From assembly GCA_040220875.1 (NCBI GenBank), contig JAVJVX010000006.1:460174-524173 (forward strand): a stretch of 64,000 nucleotides of DNA, read 5' to 3'. Below are positions 57,321 through 64,000 of this stretch, in pieces. The position numbers and the translations under genes are program-made. The notes beneath the pieces are model-generated. The model ran no database searches. It was not told the origin of the DNA and worked only from the letters and a program-made list of their open reading frames with translations. How positions within the stretch are numbered: position 1 is the first letter of the stretch; every line of letters starts with the position of its first letter. The stretch is from Alphaproteobacteria bacterium (GTDB lineage Bacteria; Pseudomonadota; Alphaproteobacteria; JAVJVX01).

Positions 57321-57988
57321 AGCCGCCAGAGCGGGGCGGTGATCCGGTCCAGCATCTCGTCATGCTGGCGACGTTCCTCGGCGCTCGGTGGGAAGGCGCG
57401 GGGTTCGCGAAACTCGCGCGTAATGCGCGCCATGTCCTCCCGGGCCGCCCCTTGCGGGGCCAGGGCCAGGCCCCCCTGCCGGCCTCCCGTCAATTCGATA
57501 TACACCAGCGAGAGCAGCTCCGCGTCGAGCAGGGCGCCGTGTTTTTCGCGGCTGGAGAGATCGATCCCGAAGCGCCGGCACAACGCGTCAAGACTGGCCC
57601 GCTCGCCCGGAAACTTGCGCCGCGCCAGCTCCAGCGTGTCAAAGACGCGATGGCGCTGGATAACCGGCCGGTCCACCCGGGCGAGTTCGGCATTGAGAAA
57701 CCTGATGTCGAACTCGGCGTTGTGGATCACGAGCCTGTCGTCAGCGATGAATTCCAGAAAATCTTCCACGAGATCGCCGAATAACGGCTTGTCCGCCAGG
57801 AATTCGGTGGACAGGCCGTGCACCTCGTAGGCAGTCACCGGCATGTCGCGTTCGGGATTGAGATAGGCGTGGAAAAGGCGCTCGGTCTGGATCGAATTGA
57901 CCAGTTCGATACAGCCGATTTCGACAATCCTGTCGCCCGTTTCGGGGTTTAGGCCGGTTGTTTCAGTGTCGAGGATTATTTCGCGCAT
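57317..57988 (-). CDS. dnaQ: DNA polymerase III epsilon subunit (proofreading exonuclease)
   Basis: 3'-5' exonuclease proofreading subunit. 223 residues with the DEDDh motifs: Exo I REIILDTETTGLN (Asp, Glu), Exo II LVIHNAEFDIRFLN (Asp), Exo III HGALLDAELLSLVY (His, Asp). Length suits DnaQ with a short C-terminal tail that binds the polymerase subunit. It is the last gene of the minus run DUF299-maf-aroE-coaE-dnaQ leading away from the probable oriC, and overlaps coaE by 13 bases. Confidence 0.96.
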   Translation of the reverse strand: MREIILDTETTGLNPETGDRIVEIGCIELVNSIQTERLFHAYLNPERDMPVTAYEVHGLSTEFLADKPLFGDLVEDFLEFIADDRLVIHNAEFDIRFLNAELARVDRPVIQRHRVFDTLELARRKFPGERASLDALCRRFGIDLSSREKHGALLDAELLSLVYIELTGGRQGGLALAPQGAAREDMARITREFREPRAFPPSAEERRQHDEMLDRITAPLWRL

Positions 57989-58629
57989 GGCCCTTCCGCT
58001 GTCTGCCGGTCCGGATATGTCAAGGCCCGCACCAGTCGCTTAACCTGGCGCGCCGTATGGCCGAAGCCAAGGCCAGTGTGAATGATAACGTCGGCACGCG
58101 CGCGTTTTTCTCCATCACTCATCTGGCGCGCGCGAATGCGGTCGAATTTTTCCGCCGTCATGCCGGGGCGCGCCAGCACGCGCTGGCGCTGGAGGAAGGC
58201 GGGCGCGGTCACCACCACCGTCAGATCGACGCGGCGCTCGCCACCGGTTTCGAACAGGAGCGGAATGTCGAGAACCAGAAGGCGCCGGCGCTGGCGGCGA
58301 CATCTGGCGAAGAAGTCGGCCTCGATCGTCCGCGCAAGAGGGTGGAGGATATCCTCGAGGCGCGCGAGCGCGGCCGGATCGTCGAAGACGCGCGCACCCA
58401 GCCTGCGCCTGTCGATTCCGCCCCGCCCGTCATCCGCTTCCGGAAACGCCGCCCGGACCGGCAGCACGCCCCGGCCGCCCGGGGCGAGGAGGTGATGAAT
58501 GGCCGCGTCCGCTTCGTAGACCGGAACGCCCAGGCGGCGGAACATGCGCGCCGTCGACGATTTGCCCATGCCGATGGAGCCCGTGAGGCCGATGACGATC
58601 GGCCGTGACCTGGCCGGATGTCCTGTCAT
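57976..58629 (-). CDS. coaE: Dephospho-CoA kinase
   Basis: Last step of coenzyme A synthesis. 217 residues: P-loop VIGLTGSIGMGKSSTARMF, substrate segment GVPVYEADAAIHHLL, LLVLDIPLLFETGGE and VVVTAP. The C-terminus has ADVIIHTGLGFGHTARQV, the usual CoaE ending. The start overlaps the aroE stop by four bases (ATGA) and the end overlaps dnaQ by 13 bases. Confidence 0.96.
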   Translation of the reverse strand: MTGHPARSRPIVIGLTGSIGMGKSSTARMFRRLGVPVYEADAAIHHLLAPGGRGVLPVRAAFPEADDGRGGIDRRRLGARVFDDPAALARLEDILHPLARTIEADFFARCRRQRRRLLVLDIPLLFETGGERRVDLTVVVTAPAFLQRQRVLARPGMTAEKFDRIRARQMSDGEKRARADVIIHTGLGFGHTARQVKRLVRALTYPDRQTAEGPCAK

Positions 58630-59567
58630 GTTGCGCCGGTCCCGGGCTGCCCGCCCGTGCCTTCCCGCTGCCGGAGCGCGGCCTCGAGAATCCCGCGCTG
58701 CGCGGGCGTGGGTGTGGCCGGATGGCCGAACCAGGCCTCGAAGCCGGGCCGGGCCTGATGGATCAGCATCCCGAGCCCGTCGGCAACCGGGTGGCCGCGC
58801 CGGCGCGCCTCGGCCAGCAAGGGGGTTTCCAGCGGAACATAGACGATATCCGCGACCGCCGCGCCGGGGGCGAGGCGATCGAGGCGGAGATCAAGGGGCG
58901 CCATCCCCGTCATGCCCAGACTGGTCGCGTTGACGAGAAGGGAGATGTCTTCGAGCGCCGCCTCGCGCGCCGCCCAGTCGCGGATCGCGATGCGCCGGGC
59001 AAGGGTCGCGTCGACATGGCCGAGATCCTCTTTCAATGCCTCCGCGCGTGCCCGGGTGCGGTTGATCAGCACGACCTCCTCGGTCCCCGCCTCGAGCAGG
59101 GCGACCACGATGCCGCGCGCCGCACCGCCCGCGCCCAGCACCAGCGCCCGGCGCGCCCGCGACCATCCGGCGGAGCGCAGGTTCTCGAGAAACCCGTAGC
59201 CGTCCGTGTTGCTGCCGAGACTGCCGCCCGATCCGGCATCCCCGAAAATGATGGTGTTGACGGCGCCCGCCCGGCGCGCCGCCTCGTCGGCGCGGTCCAC
59301 CCAGGCGAGGGCCGCCTCCTTGTGGGGCAGGGTGATGTTGACCCCGCGATACCCTTCGGCCTGCAGCCGTCCGAGCGTCGCCGCGAAATCAGGCGGCGCC
59401 ACATCCATCGCTTCATACCGCCCGTTGATGCCGTAGGTTTCGAGCCAGTAGCCGTGCAGCAGCGGCGACAGCGAGTGCCTTGCCGGCCAGCCCAGGACGG
59501 CGGCGCGGAGAAGCGGCGCGCCGGCGCCGCCAGCCGGGTGCCTCTGGCCGGTCGGGTCCTGCATCAC
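58626..59567 (-). CDS. aroE: Shikimate dehydrogenase
   Basis: NADPH-dependent reduction of dehydroshikimate in the aromatic amino acid pathway. 313 residues: substrate motif HSLSPLLHGYWLETYGI, catalytic Lys in GVNITLPHKEAAL, GSNTDGYGFLENL, nucleotide loop VLGAGGAARGIVVAL and NRTRARAEAL. The C-terminal helix has GLGMLIHQARPGFEAWFG. The first 20 residues are a variable leader. Overlaps maf by four bases (ATGA). Confidence 0.96.
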   Translation of the reverse strand: MMQDPTGQRHPAGGAGAPLLRAAVLGWPARHSLSPLLHGYWLETYGINGRYEAMDVAPPDFAATLGRLQAEGYRGVNITLPHKEAALAWVDRADEAARRAGAVNTIIFGDAGSGGSLGSNTDGYGFLENLRSAGWSRARRALVLGAGGAARGIVVALLEAGTEEVVLINRTRARAEALKEDLGHVDATLARRIAIRDWAAREAALEDISLLVNATSLGMTGMAPLDLRLDRLAPGAAVADIVYVPLETPLLAEARRRGHPVADGLGMLIHQARPGFEAWFGHPATPTPAQRGILEAALRQREGTGGQPGTGAT

Positions 59568-60175
59568 CGTTCCACCACGCCGTGTTCGCGCAGAAATTCG
59601 AGCAGCGCCAGCAGCGGCAATCCCCAGATCGTGTAAGGGTCACCCTCCATCTTCTGGAAAAGCTGCGCGCCCGGCCCCTCGATCTGATAGGCACCAACCG
59701 ATTCGAACGCCCGCGGCCCCACGGCGTCCAGGTAATGATCGATAAACCCGTCGCCGAAGAGCCGCATGGTCAACCGGGCCGTGCCCGTGTGATGCCACAA
59801 GCGCACGCCGTCGCGGACCACGACGGCGCAGGCCACCAGCGCGTGCTGGCGCCCGCGCAGTTCGCGAAGATGCGCGCGCGCTTCCTCGCGGCTGGCCGGC
59901 TTGTCATACAGCCGGCCCTCGCAAACCAGAACCTGATCGCCGCCGATTACCAGCGCCCCCGGATGGCGCTCGGAAACCTTTCGCGCCTTCATCTCGGCCA
60001 GCACTTCCGGTATGTCCTCGAACCCGGCACCATCGGCGAGGAGTGAGGTCTTGACCTCGGCCTCATCGATATGCGCCGCCTCGGCCGTCGCGACCAGGCC
60101 CGCCGCCTCGAACATGCGCCGGCGCATCCGGCTTTCGCTGGCGAGCACAAGGCGCGGCGCCTCGGTCCTGCCCAT
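59564..60175 (-). CDS. maf: Maf family nucleotide pyrophosphatase
   Basis: 203 residues: N-terminal PRLVLASESRMRRRMFEAAG (Maf signature), AHIDEAEVK, LVIGGDQVLVCEGRLYDKP (catalytic Asp region) and GAYQIEGPGAQLFQKMEGDPYTIWGLPLLALLEFLREHG. Maf proteins hydrolyse non-canonical nucleoside triphosphates such as dTTP/UTP analogues; specificity is not resolved. ATG 60175 puts the motif close to the start as in homologues. A GTG at 60211 overlapping the DUF299 stop (GTGA) is a real alternative, given similar four-base overlaps along this operon. Confidence 0.93.
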   Translation of the reverse strand: MGRTEAPRLVLASESRMRRRMFEAAGLVATAEAAHIDEAEVKTSLLADGAGFEDIPEVLAEMKARKVSERHPGALVIGGDQVLVCEGRLYDKPASREEARAHLRELRGRQHALVACAVVVRDGVRLWHHTGTARLTMRLFGDGFIDHYLDAVGPRAFESVGAYQIEGPGAQLFQKMEGDPYTIWGLPLLALLEFLREHGVVER

Positions 60176-60207
60176 GAGCGGGCGTCCGTCCGGTATCGCT
60201 TCCCCGC

Positions 60208-61026
60208 TCACGAGATCCGCCCGGCGCGCCGGTCGTAAAGCTGCAGGATCGCGGCGGCCGTTTCCTCGATCGAGCGCCGCGTCACATCGAGAATGGGCCA
60301 CTTGTTCTGCAGGCAGATTTTACGCGCGAAGGCCAGTTCCGCCTTGATTCGCTCCGGGTCGGCATAGCCGGTATCCTCGGACTCGTTGAGCATGCGCAGC
60401 CGGTTGCGCCGAAGCTGGACCAGCCGCTCCGCGCTTTCGGTCAGTCCCACGATCAACGGTCTTTTGAGCTGGAAGAGAATCTCCGGCAAGGGCACCTCGG
60501 GGACGATCGGAATATTCGCTGCCTTGTACCCGCGATTGGCGAGATAGATGCACGTTGGCGTTTTCGACGTGCGCGACACGCCGAGAAGCACGATATCGGC
60601 GTTCTCGAGATCCTTGGAAACCTGGCCGTCATCATGGCTCATGACGTAATTCATCGCATCCATGCGGGTGAAATACTCCGCATCCAGCACATGCTGGCGG
60701 CCGGGTTCGGCCCGGCTCTGCCGCCCGAAATACCGGGTCAGTTCGGCCAGGACCGGCTCCAGGACGGAGATGCACGGAATCTGTATGTCGCGGCATTTGC
60801 TTTCGAGATACTGGCGCAGATTCTCGTCCACGAAGGTGAACATGACCACACCGGGATTGGTCGCTATTCCCTGGACGACCCGCTCGAGCTGGCCGCGCGT
60901 GCGGACCAATGACCAGACATGCTCGATGGGCTCCACCCCTTCGAACTGAACGAGGCAGGCGCGCGCGACGCTCTTGATCGTCTCGCCAGTTGCGTCGCTT
61001 ACCAGATGGAGGTGGAAATTGGCCAC
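60208..61026 (-). CDS. ppsR: Pyruvate phosphate dikinase/PEP synthase regulatory protein (DUF299, kinase-pyrophosphorylase)
   Basis: Bifunctional kinase and phosphorylase that switches pyruvate phosphate dikinase or PEP synthase off and on. 272 residues: FHLHLVSDATGETIKSVARA, then the P-loop-like LLGVSRTSKTPTCIYLANRGYKAANIPIVPE, and PLIVGLTESAERLVQLRRNRL. These are the DUF299 hallmarks. Homologues of this gene are the first gene beside the replication origin in Caulobacter and Rickettsia. ATG 61026 borders the probable oriC. Confidence 0.93.
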   Translation of the reverse strand: MANFHLHLVSDATGETIKSVARACLVQFEGVEPIEHVWSLVRTRGQLERVVQGIATNPGVVMFTFVDENLRQYLESKCRDIQIPCISVLEPVLAELTRYFGRQSRAEPGRQHVLDAEYFTRMDAMNYVMSHDDGQVSKDLENADIVLLGVSRTSKTPTCIYLANRGYKAANIPIVPEVPLPEILFQLKRPLIVGLTESAERLVQLRRNRLRMLNESEDTGYADPERIKAELAFARKICLQNKWPILDVTRRSIEETAAAILQLYDRRAGRIS

Positions 61027-61122
61027 GTGCAGGACCCTCGTAAACTGCCGCCCGGCCCTGTCCGGCCGGATATGATCAGGGAAAATACCGCGGGATAACC
61101 TGCCATGAAAGCGCCCGGGATT

Positions 61123-61131
61123 TGTGGATAA
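61123..61131 (-). promoter_or_regulatory. DnaA box (perfect)
   Basis: TGTGGATAA on the plus strand, i.e. TTATCCACA on the minus strand, an exact match to the high-affinity DnaA box. It lies 97 bp from the DUF299 start. Confidence 0.88.
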
Positions 61132-61257
61132 ACCCGGCCGGAAAATAAAATGCCCGTTTCACACCCGTCTTTGTTGCCCCCGCCGTGTGACTGCCCGCAT
61201 CTTTGCGCTTTCATCCCCCACCCCTGAATCACGGGGGAACCCTGCCGGGCAGCCGGG

Positions 61258-61273
61258 ATAATCGGCCGATTAT
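61258..61273. other. 16-bp palindrome in the origin region
   Basis: ATAATCGGCCGATTAT is perfectly self-complementary. It lies between the two best DnaA boxes. The binding protein, if any, is unknown. Confidence 0.7.
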
Positions 61274-61308
61274 GATCCGTATCCGGGCCCGGCGGGTAAA
61301 ACCAATCA

Positions 61309-61317
61309 TGGGGATAA
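61309..61317 (-). promoter_or_regulatory. DnaA box (one mismatch)
   Basis: TGGGGATAA on the plus strand differs from the DnaA box complement TGTGGATAA at one base. It abuts the AT-rich stretch. Weaker two-mismatch sites occur at 61342-61350 (GTTTTCACA, plus orientation) and 61416-61424 (CGCGGATAA). Confidence 0.6.
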
Positions 61318-61446
61318 AACCGAGATAAAAAAGGATTCCCGGTTTTCACAGGGATTCACTACCTACAACCACCTTTTCTTTATTAAGGGAAGTATAGGAT
61401 AAGTGCACGGGACAGCGCGGATAAGCGTTCGGCCGGCGGAGCCCGA

Positions 61447-62481
61447 ATGACGACAAAACCTCTCCTCGACGTGCTTGGCGGAAACGTTCCGGAAACGCCG
61501 CCGGTCTGGCTGATGCGCCAGGCCGGGCGCTACCTGCCGGAATACCGCGCGGTACGCGAAAAGGCCGGTGATTTTCTCTCGCTCTGCTTTTCGCCCGATT
61601 TCGCGACCAAGGTCACCCTCCAGCCGATCCGGCGGTATGGCTTCGATGCCGCGATCCTGTTTTCGGACATTCTGGTAATTCCGCACGGTCTCGGCCAGAA
61701 GGTTGCCTTCCGGCAGGGCGAGGGTCCGGTGCTGGAAGCGCTTGGCGGCGCGCCGGATCTGGACCGGCTGAATGTGACAGGGGTGAGCGAGCGTCTGGCG
61801 CCGGTCTACGAGGCGGTCGGGCGAATCAGGCGGGCCCTCCCCGCCGGGGTCGCGCTTATCGGCTTTGCCGGCGCTCCCTGGACGGTTGCGAGCTATATGG
61901 TGGAAGGGGGAACCAGCCGCAATTTCACCCGGGTGCGCGACTGGTCGATCCGGGCGCCCGACAGTTTTGGCAAGCTCATCGGGATCATCAGCGAGGCAAC
62001 GCTCGAGCACCTCTCGGCCCAGGTCGAGGCTGGCGCCGAGGTGATACAGATTTTCGATTCCTGGTCGGGCATTCTGGACGATGAAGGGTTCGGGCGCTGG
62101 GTGAGCGGTGCGACGCGCGATCTCGTCGCGGCGCTCCGTCGACGCCATCCGGATGTGCCGGTGATCGGGTTTCCGCGCGGCGCCGGGCTGCGCTACGGGG
62201 CCTACCTGCGCGAGACCGGCGTGACGGGGGTGAGCCTCGATCCCGGCGTGCCACTCGATTACGCGCGGGACAATCTGGCCCCCCTGGCGGTGCTTCAGGG
62301 CAATCTGGATCCGCGCCGTCTCGCGGCTGGTGGCGAGGCGCTGGCGGGCGCGGTCGGTCGGATCAAAACGGCCTTCAATGGGCTGCCGTATATTTTCAAT
62401 CTCGGGCACGGAATCGAGCCCGATACCGAGCCCGAGCATGTGGCCGAACTCGTTCGTCTGGTCAGGGAGGGATCACGATGA
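61447..62481 (+). CDS. hemE: Uroporphyrinogen decarboxylase
   Basis: Converts uroporphyrinogen III to coproporphyrinogen III. 344 residues: TPPVWLMRQAGRYLPEYRAV (Arg cluster of the active site), AAILFSDILVIPHGLG (catalytic Asp), GFAGAPWTVASYMVEGG, QIFDSWSG and ILNLGHG-type FNLGHGIEPDTEPEHV. GGAG lies 7 nt upstream. It is the first gene rightward of the probable oriC, as in Caulobacter. The stop overlaps hemH by four bases. Confidence 0.97.
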   Translation: MTTKPLLDVLGGNVPETPPVWLMRQAGRYLPEYRAVREKAGDFLSLCFSPDFATKVTLQPIRRYGFDAAILFSDILVIPHGLGQKVAFRQGEGPVLEALGGAPDLDRLNVTGVSERLAPVYEAVGRIRRALPAGVALIGFAGAPWTVASYMVEGGTSRNFTRVRDWSIRAPDSFGKLIGIISEATLEHLSAQVEAGAEVIQIFDSWSGILDDEGFGRWVSGATRDLVAALRRRHPDVPVIGFPRGAGLRYGAYLRETGVTGVSLDPGVPLDYARDNLAPLAVLQGNLDPRRLAAGGEALAGAVGRIKTAFNGLPYIFNLGHGIEPDTEPEHVAELVRLVREGSR

Positions 62482-63554
62482 GCGGGCCGTCCCGGCGCCG
62501 CCGACTTGCCGTGGTGCTATTTAATCTGGGGGGGCCGGACAGCCCCGATGCGGTAAGGCCTTTCCTGTTCAACCTGTTCAACGACCGCGCGATCATCGGT
62601 CTGCCGCAGCCCTTTCGCTGGCTCCTGGCGAGCCTGATCTCGCGCCGGCGGGCGCCGGTGGCGCGGAAAATCTATGCGACCCTCGGCGGCGCCTCGCCCC
62701 TTCTGCCCAATACCGAGGCCCAGGCCCGAGCGCTCGAGGACGCCCTCAATACCGGTGATGACGATTTGGAGGCGCGGGTCTTTATCGCCATGCGCTACTG
62801 GCATCCCCGGGCCCTCGAGGCGGCGGAACGGGTGCGTGATTTCGAGCCCGACGACATCGTGCTGCTCCCGCTCTACCCGCAATATTCGTTGACGACCTCG
62901 GGATCGTCCCTCGGGGACTGGCATATGGCTGCCGGACAGGTGGGACTGACGGCGCCGACGCGCGCGATCTGCTGTTATCCGGCGCTGGATGGCTTCGCCG
63001 CGGGCGTCGCGGATCGGCTGGTGGCCGGGCTGGCGGATGCCCGCGAGGCCGGGAGTGGCCCGATCCGGATTCTGTTCTCGGCCCACGGCCTGCCCAAAAA
63101 GACCGTCGCCCGGGGTGATCCCTACCCCGATCACGTGCGCCTGTCGGCCGAGGCGGTGATGAAGGAAGTGGCACGCCGGGGATATGACGGGATCGACTGG
63201 ACGATCTGCTATCAGAGCCGCGTCGGGCCACTCGAATGGATCGGACCCGCGACCGAGGATGAGATCCGCCGCGCGGCCGCCGATCGGGTCGCGCTGGTGG
63301 TGGTGCCGATCGCCTTCGTCTCCGAACATTCCGAGACCCTGGTCGAGCTCGACAAGGAATATCGGGAACTGGCCCGGGAGGCGGGCGTGCCCATCTATAT
63401 CCGGGTGGCGACCGTCGACGCCGAGGCGCCCTTCATCGATGCGCTGGCCCGCCTCGCCCGCCAGGCGCAGGGCCGGGCAGTGTCGGTCGCTTCCGATGAC
63501 GGCCGTCGGCGCTGTGCCGGGGAGGCGGTGCAATGCCCGATGAGGTCCCTATGA
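62478..63554 (+). CDS. hemH: Ferrochelatase
   Basis: Inserts iron into protoporphyrin IX. 358 residues: VVLFNLGGPDSPDAVRPFLFNLFND at the N-terminus, LLPLYPQYSLTTSGSSL, catalytic His in ILFSAHGLPKKTV, YQSRVGPLEWIGP, and VVPIAFVSEHSETLVELDKEY with the metal-site His and Glu. Length is typical, with about 20 variable C-terminal residues. It overlaps hemE and precedes hemJ by 34 bp; the three form a heme operon. Confidence 0.97.
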   Translation: MSGPSRRRRLAVVLFNLGGPDSPDAVRPFLFNLFNDRAIIGLPQPFRWLLASLISRRRAPVARKIYATLGGASPLLPNTEAQARALEDALNTGDDDLEARVFIAMRYWHPRALEAAERVRDFEPDDIVLLPLYPQYSLTTSGSSLGDWHMAAGQVGLTAPTRAICCYPALDGFAAGVADRLVAGLADAREAGSGPIRILFSAHGLPKKTVARGDPYPDHVRLSAEAVMKEVARRGYDGIDWTICYQSRVGPLEWIGPATEDEIRRAAADRVALVVVPIAFVSEHSETLVELDKEYRELAREAGVPIYIRVATVDAEAPFIDALARLARQAQGRAVSVASDDGRRRCAGEAVQCPMRSL

Positions 63555-63588
63555 TGGCGGCGCGGCTCACAGGCAGGAGGACGGCGAC

Positions 63589-64000
63589 ATGACCCAGTGG
63601 ATCGGATTTCTCGGCGACGCCTATCCTTGGATTCGCGCGCTTCACATCATCAGCGTCATCGCCTGGATGGCCGGGCTCTTGTACCTGCCGCGGCTCTTCG
63701 TCTATCACGCCGAGGCGGCGCCCGGTTCGGACAAGTCGGAGACATTCAAGGTCATGGAGCGCCGCCTGCTGCGCGGGATCATGAATCCGGCCATGATCGC
63801 GAGCCTGATCTTCGGCCTGCTCCTGTTCGTGCATGGCGGGCTCTGGGCGGAAGCTTGGATGCACGCCAAGTTTGCCCTGCTGGCGCTGCTCTTCTGGTCC
63901 CATATGGCGATGGCCAGATGGCGCCGGCTGTTCGCGGCCGATCGGAACACGAGGAGCCGTGATTTCTACCGCCTCGTCAACGAAGCACCGACCCTGCTGA
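63589..64000 (+). CDS. hemJ: Protoporphyrinogen oxidase HemJ (cut by window edge)
   Basis: Membrane protein oxidising protoporphyrinogen IX, the step between HemE products and HemH. 137 codons are present: AYPWIRALHIISVIAWMAGLLYLPRLFVYHAE (conserved His in the first helix), KVMERRLLRGIMNPAMIASLIFG, WMHAKFALL (second conserved His/Lys region), and DFYRLVNEAPTLL. The last short helix is missing beyond 64000. CAGGAGG precedes the ATG. Fits directly after hemE-hemH. Confidence 0.94.
   Translation, partial: MTQWIGFLGDAYPWIRALHIISVIAWMAGLLYLPRLFVYHAEAAPGSDKSETFKVMERRLLRGIMNPAMIASLIFGLLLFVHGGLWAEAWMHAKFALLALLFWSHMAMARWRRLFAADRNTRSRDFYRLVNEAPTLL

Larger units (their letters stand above)
61027..61446. 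other. Probable chromosomal replication origin (oriC)
   Basis: 420-bp gene-free region between the DUF299 gene and hemE, the same flanks as the Caulobacter and Rickettsia origins. It contains a perfect DnaA box (61123-61131) and a one-mismatch box (61309-61317). A 61% A+T stretch at 61301-61400 (hand count) may be the unwinding element. GANTC methylation-type sites lie at 61226, 61334 and 61353, and there is a 16-bp palindrome at 61258-61273. Flanking genes point away on both sides. No paired CtrA site is seen. The hemE promoter must also lie here; no strong candidate stands out. Confidence 0.82.

Noticed and set aside
61383-61386. TTAA as a CtrA half-site in the origin region.
   Set aside because: No second TTAA seven bases away; a lone half-site is not evidence.

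Overview
The window is a dense, GC-rich stretch of an alphaproteobacterial chromosome. The evidence is conserved gene order: trpS-murJ-glnD-mutS; hrcA-grpE-dnaK-dnaJ facing rph-rdgB-hemW; hisB-hisH-hisA-hisF-hisE facing hslVU; and dnaQ-coaE-aroE-maf-DUF299 facing hemE-hemH-hemJ. I saw no rRNA, tRNA, CRISPR array, insertion sequence or prophage. The genus cannot be fixed from what is visible. Most reading frames are core housekeeping genes, and most spacers are short or replaced by 1-13 nt overlaps.

Layout. 1-8.8 kb (minus): trpS (cut by the window edge), murJ, a bactofilin-like membrane protein, glnD and mutS. 9.0-12.7 kb (plus): maeB and the sensor kinase phoR. 12.9-23.3 kb: an expanded phosphate region with a choice-of-anchor I periplasmic protein, a ferritin-like protein and an OprO/OprP-type phosphate porin (both minus), then pstS, pstC, pstA, pstB, phoU and phoB. 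The 542-bp spacer between porin and pstS carries an array of PhoB-type repeats facing pstS and an 18-bp Pho box facing the porin. 23.4-27.2 kb: a GT9 glycosyltransferase, a lipoprotein, nth, a DUF2244 protein and an EamA transporter. 27.2-33.5 kb (minus): dapB, dnaJ, dnaK, grpE, hrcA. 33.7-42.7 kb: rph, rdgB, hemW, an LppC/LpoA-like lipoprotein (minus), rsmI, yraN, a BON-domain lipoprotein, gshB and a comM-like ATPase. 42.7-47.7 kb (minus): chrA, a HIT protein and the his genes. 47.9-49.8 kb: hslVU, with a good RpoH-type promoter. 49.8-55.9 kb (minus): a tightly coupled lutA-lutB-lutC-smr-xre run, then mltA and a Tim44-domain protein. 56.2-57.3 kb: a histidine phosphatase and secB. 57.3-61.0 kb (minus): dnaQ, coaE, aroE, maf and the DUF299 regulator. 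61.4-64 kb (plus): hemE, hemH and hemJ, cut by the edge.

The most important non-coding region is 61027-61446, between the DUF299 gene and hemE. In Caulobacter and Rickettsia this neighbourhood holds the chromosomal replication origin. Here the spacer has a perfect DnaA box, a one-mismatch box, a 100-bp stretch that is 61% A+T by hand count, three GANTC sites and a 16-bp palindrome, with genes pointing away on both sides. I call it the probable oriC. No wholly new multi-gene system is evident. The points most worth a second look are the oriC, the bidirectional Pho control region, the lutABC-smr-xre linkage, and the periplasm-facing bactofilin-like protein between murJ and glnD.
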